NCBI GenBank assembly: GCA_026393655.1
Contig: JAPKZT010000132.1
Location: forward strand, 1 to 14,422
Direction of reading: 5' to 3'
DNA length: 14,422 bases
Origin: Actinomycetota bacterium
GTDB lineage: Bacteria; Actinomycetota; Acidimicrobiia; Acidimicrobiales; Ilumatobacteraceae
Each line of letters begins with the position of its first letter. Positions within the stretch are counted from its first letter, which is position 1. Below the pieces are notes generated by a model, which was not told the DNA's origin, ran no database searches, and worked only from the letters and a program-made list of their open reading frames with translations. The position numbers were made by a program, and so were the translations under genes. This document shows, one piece after another, positions 8,854 through 14,317 of the stretch.

Positions 8854-9580
8854 CAGGGGTGTTGCGCAGTTGACGTACAACCCAGTCGTCTTTGTCGAGA
8901 GTGTTAATCAGCCAAATCGCATAATCCTTTGGAAGATCAACAATTTTGGTGCCTTTATGTTTACCAAACGGCATCACTGCGTCTGGGTCAACAGCTTGTT
9001 CTAGCGCAATCAACTCGCTGATTGAAAGCGAATTTGCTGTGGCGAAGTGCTGCAGCAGCGCGAAACTTGTCTCGACATCGTCAAGAGCGCGATGGGTTGG
9101 CACTTTCTGAACGCCGCATATTTTCGCCAGCACACCGAGTTTGTAACTTGGTGCCGCCGGGTAGAACTTGCGACCCAGATTCATTGTGCAAAGTTGGGTC
9201 GCGTGGGCACAGTACGGGGCGAACATCGGATAGTCAAACTTCGCATTATGCGCCACAACCAGAACATTGCTATTTCTAAATTTGTCAGCATGTTGCACCG
9301 TTATAAAGTCGTCAAGTGTCGGCGCATCTTTGACCATCGCATCTGAGATTCCGTGTACTTTTTCGGCACCATGTTCAATTGGCATTTGTGGATTAATCAA
9401 CGATTCAACAGAGTTAATCTCGCGGAAATTCTCATCAAATTCAAGCCAGGCGATTTCGACAGGACGATATCCAGGCGCAAGACCAGTCGTCTCAAAGTCG
9501 ACAACAATATAGTTATCAAACGTGCTGTTCTTAATAACTACCCCCAACTCCAAAATTGTATACCATCGATGACTTCTCAT
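8840..9580 (-). CDS. ExoX-like DEDDh 3'-5' exonuclease with C-terminal DUF3820-like segment
   Basis: This is a DnaQ-fold exonuclease. Numbered from the ATG at 9580 (246 aa), it carries ExoI 'VVDFETTG' (D28, E30), ExoII 'VAHNAKFD' (D116) and ExoIII 'HRALDDVETS' (H163, D168), so the whole DEDDh set is present. 'CTMNLGRKFYP' and 'YKLGVLAKICGV' are the usual polymerase III epsilon/ExoX-like links. The C-terminus 'MPFGKHKGTKIVDLPKDYAI' and on is the DUF3820-type module often found at the end of ExoX-like proteins. It probably trims single-stranded or frayed DNA ends during repair. The frame stays open upstream to a TTG at 9706, but that would overlap the zinc-ribbon gene by 121 bp, so I prefer ATG 9580, 5 nt after that gene's stop. 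No strong Shine-Dalgarno precedes it, and a slightly later start near position 9550 is possible. Confidence 0.88.
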   Translation of the reverse strand: MRSHRWYTILELGVVIKNSTFDNYIVVDFETTGLAPGYRPVEIAWLEFDENFREINSVESLINPQMPIEHGAEKVHGISDAMVKDAPTLDDFITVQHADKFRNSNVLVVAHNAKFDYPMFAPYCAHATQLCTMNLGRKFYPAAPSYKLGVLAKICGVQKVPTHRALDDVETSFALLQHFATANSLSISELIALEQAVDPDAVMPFGKHKGTKIVDLPKDYAIWLINTLDKDDWVVRQLRNTPDLYI

Positions 9581-9585
9581 TAAAA

Positions 9586-9840
9586 TCAGGTCAAGTCGGC
9601 TTTTGTCATCTGAACTGTCTTTGAACCGTGGATTTTCGGGTTGTTGCATGTTGGCAGAATTTTCACTTTGATATGCAGAACGATACTTATTTCGCACTCT
9701 GGACAAATATATTTTTCGTTGATCCGCGGTTGAGGTTGTGGCTGAGATTGTTGTTGCTGCAATTGTGTCTCCTGATTATTTTTGGTCGTTTGTGATTTAC
9801 AAATTGAGCACCATAGCAGCAAATGTTGCATGGTTCGCAA
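9586..9840 (-). CDS. small zinc-ribbon-like protein with Gln/Pro-rich linker
   Basis: This is an 84-residue, Cys-rich protein. Two CxxC pairs ('CSIC' C11/C14 and 'CPEC' C46/C49) plus 'LPTCNNPKIHGSKTVQM' (C65, H71) suggest a structural zinc site. The C-x-NP-x-x-H ending followed by a short strand recurs in small zinc-ribbon proteins of actinobacteria and their phages (from memory, unchecked). Residues 22-39 form a Gln/Pro-rich spacer (9724-9777) between the two cysteine clusters. The start is uncertain: TTG 9840 has AGGG five bases upstream, and ATG 9831 (three codons later) lacks a well-spaced Shine-Dalgarno. The gene is first in the minus-strand run, directly before the exonuclease. It could be a DNA/RNA-binding accessory protein, and no enzymatic role is visible. 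Confidence 0.62.
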   Translation of the reverse strand: MRTMQHLLLWCSICKSQTTKNNQETQLQQQQSQPQPQPRINEKYICPECEISIVLHIKVKILPTCNNPKIHGSKTVQMTKADLT

Positions 9841-9888
9841 ATATCCCTGCTATACCTATGTGCTACAACTTCGAGTGGAGGTATTTAT
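9841..9888. promoter_or_regulatory. divergent intergenic region, probable promoters both ways
   Basis: This 48-bp gap separates two operons that diverge. On the plus strand TATACCTAT (9851-9859) is a plausible -10 element. A TTGCAT at 9826-9831 could act as -35, but with a wide 19-nt spacer. Plus-strand transcripts would have a very short leader containing GGAGG (9877-9881), seven bases before ATG 9889. No clear minus-strand promoter stands out. The promoter is inferred from layout and AT-rich motifs only. Confidence 0.35.
9877..9881 (+). promoter_or_regulatory. Shine-Dalgarno GGAGG fixing the start at 9889
   Basis: GGAGG ends seven bases before ATG 9889. It sets the start of the YbjN-like gene and excludes the longer open frame that begins at 9823. 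Confidence 0.75.
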
Positions 9889-10332
9889 ATGAACGAATCG
9901 TTCACAGTTGAAGAGATTGCAGAATTAATTTGTGATGAGGGTTATAAGGCGCTTGTCACAATTGACGAAGACGAAGATGCATTTATTTCATCCGCTAGTG
10001 ATGGTGCTGAGTGGGATGTAGTGATGCATGGCCTTTCACCGTTTTATGGCTCGATCTCGTTTCGCTATTTGTTGTTCTCTGAGACCGACCCAATTGAAGA
10101 TTGCAATAAGTTCAATAACGATTACCGTTTTCTTAAGCTCTATCGGGTTATCGATGAAGAGGCAGTTAATGGCAAGTTTTTTGTTCGTGCCGAGATGGAT
10201 TGCGACTTTGCCGGTGGCGTTTCTAAGTTGCTGGTCTCGGCCACGATTCGCCGTTGGATCGCATTGTTGCCGATTGCCGAAGACGCGATTTACGGCAAGT
10301 TGTCGAGCGGGCTCGAGAGCGAGAACCAATAA
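9889..10332 (+). CDS. YbjN-like (T3S-chaperone-fold) protein
   Basis: This is a 147-residue acidic protein with the layout of the YbjN family: an N-terminal helix 'TVEEIAELICDEGY', a beta-rich middle, then 'CNKFNNDYRFLKLYRVID' (72-89), strands ending in 'GKFFVRAEMDCDFAGGVS' and a final helix. The C-x-x-FN-x-x-YRF pattern followed by a strand and an 'AEMDCDF' strand is typical. YbjN proteins adopt a type-III-secretion-chaperone-like fold and are thought to bind peptides or partner proteins, and they have no catalytic site. I chose ATG 9889, preceded by GGAGG at 9877-9881, over the upstream open frame (9823), whose extra residues include the divergent promoter region. Its stop overlaps the next start as TAATG, so it is translationally coupled to the GIY-YIG-like gene and may chaperone it. 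Confidence 0.78.
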   Translation: MNESFTVEEIAELICDEGYKALVTIDEDEDAFISSASDGAEWDVVMHGLSPFYGSISFRYLLFSETDPIEDCNKFNNDYRFLKLYRVIDEEAVNGKFFVRAEMDCDFAGGVSKLLVSATIRRWIALLPIAEDAIYGKLSSGLESENQ

Positions 10333-11033
10333 TGCCTGCAAAGACCAAGAAAGCTGCCAAACCCGCGAAAGTTGGCGCAAAGACCAAAACAACCCAATAT
10401 TGCGTTGTAATCGTTGAGTTAGATACAAAATTGCGTGCCAAGGGTCAATCCAAGCCACACCTATATATAGGTATGTCAAAGACGTCGCCCGAAGCAGGGC
10501 TCAAGAAGCTCAAAGGGCCTGGGACTGCGGGCCCCAATTATGCACGAGGGCACTGTGTCAAAATTTATGAGGCTAGCCCATATGCAAAACCCCGAACCTC
10601 TGCTGCGGTTGCTCGCCGTCGACGCGACGAACAAATTGAGAAATATATCCGTCGCGGTCACTTCGTCAATGATGGACAGAAGTTTCATGTTTATGTAGTC
10701 GATCTAAAACAAGACCATCTAAAAACTCAGCCAGCAAAGGGCCATGTCTATGTTGGTTCATCTTCGAAAGATGTAAACACCCGAATCGAAGAGCATCGGG
10801 TCAAGCAAAAATCAGAAACCGACAAAAAACTTAACTCAAACTATGTAACCAGTTACATGATTGGGCACAACAAGAAACTCTCACCAGCTAGGCAATTTTT
10901 CACGAGAACTTCTGCCGAAGATGCAGAAGAAAAACTCGCCGAAGAACTTTGTCGAAAAGGCTATTTAGTTCGTGCTGGTCAGTTCACGCCGAATGCGAAA
11001 ACATGTATATCAAAACGAAAAACGAAAAAATAG
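10332..11033 (+). CDS. tandem GIY-YIG-like protein with basic histone-like N-terminal tail
   Basis: Starting at ATG 10332 (TAATG overlap with the previous gene), the product is 233 aa. Residues 1-20 are a Lys/Ala-rich, histone-H1-like tail. Two internally related units follow. Unit 1 (about 22-112) has 'YCVVIVELD', 'PHLYIGMSK' and a late helix 'RDEQIEKYIRRGHFV'. Unit 2 (about 118-216) has 'HVYVVDLK', 'GHVYVGSSSKDVNTRIEEH' and 'EDAEEKLAEELCRKGYLV'. The pattern of strand, spacer, Y-[IV]-G-x-S, helix, then a Glu-bearing helix is that of GIY-YIG nucleases. Unit 2 keeps the expected Tyr121, Tyr140, Arg151, His155 and a helix Glu (199, 200 or 205). Unit 1 has Tyr23 and Tyr45 but no Arg after the YIG strand ('SPEAGLKKLKG'), so it may be structural or DNA-binding only. 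The likely role is DNA (or RNA) cleavage. The C-terminus is also basic. Confidence 0.8.
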   Translation: MPAKTKKAAKPAKVGAKTKTTQYCVVIVELDTKLRAKGQSKPHLYIGMSKTSPEAGLKKLKGPGTAGPNYARGHCVKIYEASPYAKPRTSAAVARRRRDEQIEKYIRRGHFVNDGQKFHVYVVDLKQDHLKTQPAKGHVYVGSSSKDVNTRIEEHRVKQKSETDKKLNSNYVTSYMIGHNKKLSPARQFFTRTSAEDAEEKLAEELCRKGYLVRAGQFTPNAKTCISKRKTKK

Positions 11034-11042
11034 GAGATACCG

Positions 11043-11291
11043 ATGGAAGAAATGATTGCAAAAATTACTGAGTTTCTGCGCAAGAACCCAAATAGTCGTG
11101 CCCGACTGATTTGCAAAGAGATTGGCGCCGAGAAGAAGGCCGTAAATAGTTGCCTCTATTCAAATCTCGGTAAGCATTTTCTAAAACAGGGCGAAACACC
11201 ACCGCTATGGCGAAACGTCGGCGACAATACAGTCAGCGACGATACACACAACAACGAAGCACACAATATTGACGCGCCCGAGCGTGACTAG
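11043..11291 (+). CDS. Z-alpha-like winged-helix protein (possible Z-DNA/Z-RNA binder)
   Basis: This is an 82-residue protein. Residues 3-59 read like a Z-alpha winged helix: an N-terminal amphipathic helix 'MIAKITEFLRKNP', then 'RARLICKEIGAEKKAVNSCL' as helix 2 and recognition helix, Y39, and a beta-wing ending 'GETPPLW' (P53, P54, W56). In ADAR1 Z-alpha the Z-DNA contacts include K169, N173, Y177, P192, P193 and W195. Here K31, N35, Y39, P53, P54 and W56 fall at matching spacing, with one residue fewer in the wing. Residues 60-82 are an acidic, Asn/Asp-rich tail, probably disordered. ATG 11043 has AGGAG at 11032-11036. It sits 9 nt after the GIY-YIG-like gene and 3 nt before the next gene. 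An ordinary MarR/GntR-like winged helix is the alternative, but those lack the N-x3-Y plus PPLW combination. Confidence 0.72.
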   Translation: MEEMIAKITEFLRKNPNSRARLICKEIGAEKKAVNSCLYSNLGKHFLKQGETPPLWRNVGDNTVSDDTHNNEAHNIDAPERD

Positions 11292-11294
11292 ATA

Positions 11295-11690
11295 GTGGAG
11301 TGGCTCGAGAATCCTGACTACGCAGAACTCAACGCCACAAAAGCGCCCGGGCAAAATTCACCACTTAAAGAAGTAGTTCTGGTTGAAGAGCGAAGCGGTG
11401 CAGACTCTCGAATAATTTGGGCATCGTTAGCCGAAAATGGCGATCTTGTCATTTCTGGTCATGACATCGGTCCTAAAGTTGAGCGCTTCTTTGGCAGTGA
11501 TGAGTACGAGTTTTCTCATACGGTTCCTTCCGATTATGTGTTGCCATTTCTCAAAATTCTTGGCGCAACAAAAGTGACCGATGTGTTAATCGCGCTGCGT
11601 CACTTTGGTGGCCCTCGCTATCAAGAGATCACCGACGCACTAGAGGCTGCAAAGCAGTCGATGCCAATCAGATTTTGGAGTCACTCTTAA
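11295..11690 (+). CDS. uncharacterised small protein, last gene of the plus-strand operon
   Basis: This is a 131-residue protein with a likely GTG start 3 nt after the previous stop and no clear Shine-Dalgarno, so it is probably translated by coupling. The core 'ENGDLVISGHDIGPKVERFF' is followed by 'GSDEYEFSHTVPSDYVLPFL', a helical region and the ending 'SMPIRFWSHS'. The combination 'GDLVI-G-D-GP-VE-F-G-DEYE', a 'VP' strand, then a helix and a terminal 'I-FWS' resembles a family of uncharacterised small proteins in actinobacteria that I cannot name. There is no catalytic motif, signal peptide or membrane segment. Its stop overlaps the convergent metallohydrolase gene by 4 nt. Confidence 0.75.
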   Translation: MEWLENPDYAELNATKAPGQNSPLKEVVLVEERSGADSRIIWASLAENGDLVISGHDIGPKVERFFGSDEYEFSHTVPSDYVLPFLKILGATKVTDVLIALRHFGGPRYQEITDALEAAKQSMPIRFWSHS

Positions 11691-12109
11691 CTTGTGGTGA
11701 TTAGCGGATTCACTGAGAGGCCACTGGCAACAAATAACTGGTGAAGTGCTGCAGCGTGAGACAGAGATGTGTAACGACGGTGCAAGGTGACGAGTTGTGA
11801 GCGAAACTCGCGGCCGTGTCCGCGATTGGCGCATGCAAAATGGGCGAGTTCGTGAAGCAGTGTGTGTTGCGAAACTTTATTCTTTGGCACTTTGATACAC
11901 CAGTTGTCAAACACGGCGAGTCCTTCAATATTTGTCGGAAGCTTTTGCCGAGAAACTCTGATCGGGTCGAGGTCTTCATTCTCACAAACATTGTTTAGCC
12001 AAGTCTCAGCTTCAACCACGGTGAAGTTTCGAGTTGGCATTTCAGATTCAAAACTGGCTTCGGCTTCGTAAGTTGCGAGCTTCTCAGCATCTTGACTTTT
12101 ATCAGCCAC
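11687..12109 (-). CDS. HExxH putative metallohydrolase (SprT/TIGR04338-like)
   Basis: This is a 140-residue cytosolic protein with a zinc-metalloprotease signature: 'TLLHELAHFACANRGHGREF' gives H86-E87-x-x-H90 and a third ligand candidate H98 in 'HG', with 'EF' after it. The HELAH-x7-HG-x2-F arrangement is that of SprT-like minimal proteases and of the small putative metallohydrolases known in mycobacteria as TIGR04338. The preceding 'GLAVFDNWCIKVPKN' strand pair fits the edge of such a fold. The start is probably GTG 12109, overlapping the DUF2786 gene by 8 nt with AGG six bases upstream. ATG at residue 24 is an alternative. Substrate unknown: SprT-type enzymes act on protein-DNA crosslinks, which would suit a clamp-like neighbour, but that link is inference. 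Confidence 0.82.
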   Translation of the reverse strand: MADKSQDAEKLATYEAEASFESEMPTRNFTVVEAETWLNNVCENEDLDPIRVSRQKLPTNIEGLAVFDNWCIKVPKNKVSQHTLLHELAHFACANRGHGREFRSQLVTLHRRYTSLSHAAALHQLFVASGLSVNPLITTS

Positions 12110-12830
12110 GCGAACCTGAACCCAATGATCGCTGCCAAGACCCGAGACTGTTGCTGCCTGAACTAAAACTCATTCCGGCTGAATGACCAGCGCCATAAGC
12201 ATCAGTGTTATTGATAAAAGATGAACCAGTGTTTGAGAGGCTTGGCTCGGCAGCAAACATGACCGAACTGGCGCGTTCAAATCTCTCAATAAGAACTAAC
12301 TGCGAACCAGGTGTTTCTTGAAAAATTGTTTTTTGTTCTTTAGTTAGTTTTTTACCAACCCCAGCGTTGAAGCCATGCCACCAAGACGTGCGAAACCTTC
12401 TGTCGCCAGGCGGCATCATCCGCAAGGCAAGCAACTCTGCAGCCTGAAATAAAACTTCAAGTGCGTGCCGATCTCGTGCAGTGCCAAAAGCAACCATGCG
12501 AACTTCGTCGGTTCCGACATCTCTATTCTCGCGAAAGCATGCGCACGAAACCGCTTCGGCAATCACATAAAACAGCGAACCGCGCCGCACTCGATATGGG
12601 CCGAATATCGAGTGTTCAATCGCTTCGATTTCGTCGCTTTGCGAGTTGACCTGCTCGTGCTGTTTGACGTCTGCATCATTGAGGTTGTACTTCTGCATCA
12701 GTCGAAAGGCGAGAGCGATCGCGGTCTCGGCTTCGGCCTGCGGGGTATTTGGGTGATTGGCCCGCTCGAGAATCAACCGAACCTTGTCGCGAATATTACC
12801 CGGCTCACGAGCACCAGAATCAATAGTCAC
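12102..12830 (-). CDS. DUF2786 domain protein
   Basis: This is a 242-residue protein. Residues about 13-52 ('IRDKVRLILERANHPNTPQA', then 'AETAIALAFRLMQKYNL') form the helical DUF2786 domain, whose hallmarks are the NTPxAEAE and LM-KY motifs. The middle region, with 'FGTARDRHALEVLFQAAELL' and 'SWWHGFNAGVGKKL', matches the domain that usually follows DUF2786, in which a short-lived-looking 'W-x-GF-x-x-G' helix precedes a basic helix. The last 25 residues are Ser/Gly-rich ('GMSFSSGSNSLGSWQRSLGS') and probably disordered. DUF2786 proteins are widespread in phages and actinobacteria, with no agreed function. The start is GTG 12830, 9 nt after the clamp-like gene's stop, with a weak Shine-Dalgarno. 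The 3' end overlaps the metallohydrolase start. Confidence 0.85.
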   Translation of the reverse strand: MTIDSGAREPGNIRDKVRLILERANHPNTPQAEAETAIALAFRLMQKYNLNDADVKQHEQVNSQSDEIEAIEHSIFGPYRVRRGSLFYVIAEAVSCACFRENRDVGTDEVRMVAFGTARDRHALEVLFQAAELLALRMMPPGDRRFRTSWWHGFNAGVGKKLTKEQKTIFQETPGSQLVLIERFERASSVMFAAEPSLSNTGSSFINNTDAYGAGHSAGMSFSSGSNSLGSWQRSLGSGSRG

Positions 12831-12839
12831 GGCAGAAAT

Positions 12840-13991
12840 CTAGCTCTCAAAAATCAGATCTAATTTGTCGCCGATGACGCCAAGTGATGCAAGGCACTCG
12901 CCAAGTAAATCAGAGTCTGCGACAAGAGCGCGAAGCTCGTCAATTAAGTCGAGAGATTGGCCACACACAAAATCTAAACAAGCCACGATTGCGTTACCAC
13001 GAATGAAAAACTTAGTACAGACACGACCTTCATTTTGTTGTTCAATTTCTTGCAACAGATCAAATGATCTTTCAACGCCGGTGACCAGCTCGATAGTGCA
13101 TCTTGCAATTGGTAATCGTCCATCAAGAAGTTGGATCTCAATATTCGTGTCATCAATCTTTGCGCAAATTCGCCCATCGGCGCCAATGAGGTACTCGATA
13201 TTGGCTGGGTAAAGTATGTCAATAATTTGAGAATGAAATCGAGCGGCTCCAAATTGTTCGCGATTGATCAAGATCTTCCAAGTTGGTCCCGCTATTTGCA
13301 TTCGCGTCCCACCCTCAATATCGGCGCTGAGAGTGACCATTTCGCTCCTATCACCGCGAAGTAATTCGAGGACATATTTCAAATGGTCACGGTTGACAAC
13401 GAATTGGCCAGTCCTGCCACAGATTACGGCCTGTTGGTTGAGTTGAACAGTTTTTGCTTTGGCTTCTTTGTATGAAGTAATTATTTCTAACGAACCGGCG
13501 CCAAAAATAATTTGACTCACCGGAGGCACCCGTTCGATCATCGAAAAATCTTTCATGCCTGTCGGATATTCGGTACCAAAAGCAATTAAATGTCCGATTT
13601 GCGCCGCTCTCAGTTCGGCAGTCGTAACATTGCTCGAGTCGAATTCAGAAAACTCTTCGTCTTGATCAAGCAGTTGCATTTCAGAAAAGCCGGTCTCTCC
13701 GGTGAACCTGGCCATATCGCCTGTGATGGTTAGTTCAACTTCTTCACCCATATTGCACTGATACTCTGCCTCTCTTATAAGTCTTAGTGGGATTACGTAT
13801 TTCCCTGGAAAATTCGTAGGCGAACCAGTAACCATTACTTCAATATTCGGCCCCACCATTACCCAACTACGCTTGCCGTTGACTGATGCAAGTGTTATGC
13901 CTAAGCCATCGACTTCTGTGACATTAAAAATTGAAGCTGCATGACGGATTTGCTCGAGTTCTGGCTCGCAGATTGTGCCAGCGTTTATCAT
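12840..13991 (-). CDS. putative sliding-clamp-like protein with YbjN-like C-terminus
   Basis: Numbered from the upstream in-frame ATG (13997), this is 385 aa. Residues 1-120 and 125-247 each read like one DNA-clamp domain. 'YVIPLRLIREAEYQ' plus 'GEEVELTITGDMARFTGETG' and 'FSEMQLLDQDEEFSEF' (67-119) align by eye with DnaN 'VTVPARKFFDICRGL ... RMLVRSGRSRFSLSTL', and 'GQFVVNRDHLKYVLELLRG' plus 'EMVTLSADIEGGTRMQI' (197-235) align with the same half of another DnaN domain. Residues about 270-385 differ and resemble YbjN ('SFDLLQEIEQQNEGRVCTKF', 'IVACLDFVCGQSLDLIDELR'). A canonical DnaN has three clamp domains, so this would be a divergent clamp-like protein and not the replicative clamp. I prefer ATG 13991 as start because AGAAGG (13999-14004) is 7 nt from it and only 1 nt from ATG 13997. 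The homology is by eye. Confidence 0.7.
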   Translation of the reverse strand: MINAGTICEPELEQIRHAASIFNVTEVDGLGITLASVNGKRSWVMVGPNIEVMVTGSPTNFPGKYVIPLRLIREAEYQCNMGEEVELTITGDMARFTGETGFSEMQLLDQDEEFSEFDSSNVTTAELRAAQIGHLIAFGTEYPTGMKDFSMIERVPPVSQIIFGAGSLEIITSYKEAKAKTVQLNQQAVICGRTGQFVVNRDHLKYVLELLRGDRSEMVTLSADIEGGTRMQIAGPTWKILINREQFGAARFHSQIIDILYPANIEYLIGADGRICAKIDDTNIEIQLLDGRLPIARCTIELVTGVERSFDLLQEIEQQNEGRVCTKFFIRGNAIVACLDFVCGQSLDLIDELRALVADSDLLGECLASLGVIGDKLDLIFES

Positions 13992-13993
13992 CT

Positions 13994-14317
13994 TCATACC
14001 TTCTCTCTAATTGGAAGTAGTTTTGCAATGCGGTAGTCAACGGGTGCGGGGTGCGCCTTTTTGAGAAGATCACTCATTGGTTTTTCTTTGAGCTTCGCAT
14101 CAATAATTGCGCCGTAAATATGGCCAATGTCTTCGAGTTGGTTTGTAAGTTCGCAAAGTTCATGGTGATCAAATTCGCCAATTACAAGACCATATTCACT
14201 AAGCAAAACTTTGTCTGGCGAGATGAAATCGCCAAGGCTACATTTTTTGACCGCACTCAAGAACCTTCGACGAAGTGCCTTCTCGTTTGGCGTTGGAAAG
14301 TATTGCTCTGTTGCCAT
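13994..14317 (-). CDS. small protein of unknown function upstream of the clamp-like gene
   Basis: With the ATG at 14317 the product is 107 aa. That start is preceded by AAGGAG (14325-14330, spacing 7). The open frame continues to 14383 but lacks such a site. Visible features are a basic N-terminal helix ('NEKALRRRFLSAVKKCSLGD'), a short predicted beta region 'ISPDKVLLSEYGLVIGEF' and a helix 'HHELCELTNQLEDIGHIYGA'. No motif, signal peptide or membrane segment is present. Its stop lies 2 nt before the preferred clamp-like start (or overlaps the upstream ATG as ATGA), so the two are co-translated. I do not recognise the family. Confidence 0.72.
   Translation of the reverse strand: MATEQYFPTPNEKALRRRFLSAVKKCSLGDFISPDKVLLSEYGLVIGEFDHHELCELTNQLEDIGHIYGAIIDAKLKEKPMSDLLKKAHPAPVDYRIAKLLPIREKV
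13999..14004 (-). promoter_or_regulatory. Shine-Dalgarno AGAAGG that decides the clamp-like start
   Basis: AGAAGG lies seven bases before ATG 13991 but only one base before ATG 13997, which favours the downstream ATG as the functional start of the clamp-like gene. Confidence 0.6.

Noticed and set aside
9581..9706. N-terminal extension of the exonuclease from TTG 9706
   Set aside because: It would overlap most of the zinc-ribbon gene's cysteine region, uses a rare start and adds residues not needed for the DnaQ fold.
10036..10479. 147-codon open frame on the minus strand
   Set aside because: It lies antisense to the YbjN-like and GIY-YIG-like genes, has a composition like a reverse-frame shadow, no ribosome binding site and no recognisable motif.
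12465..12863. 132-codon open frame on the plus strand
   Set aside because: It is antisense to the DUF2786 gene, whose protein has family motifs. The plus-strand product shows none.
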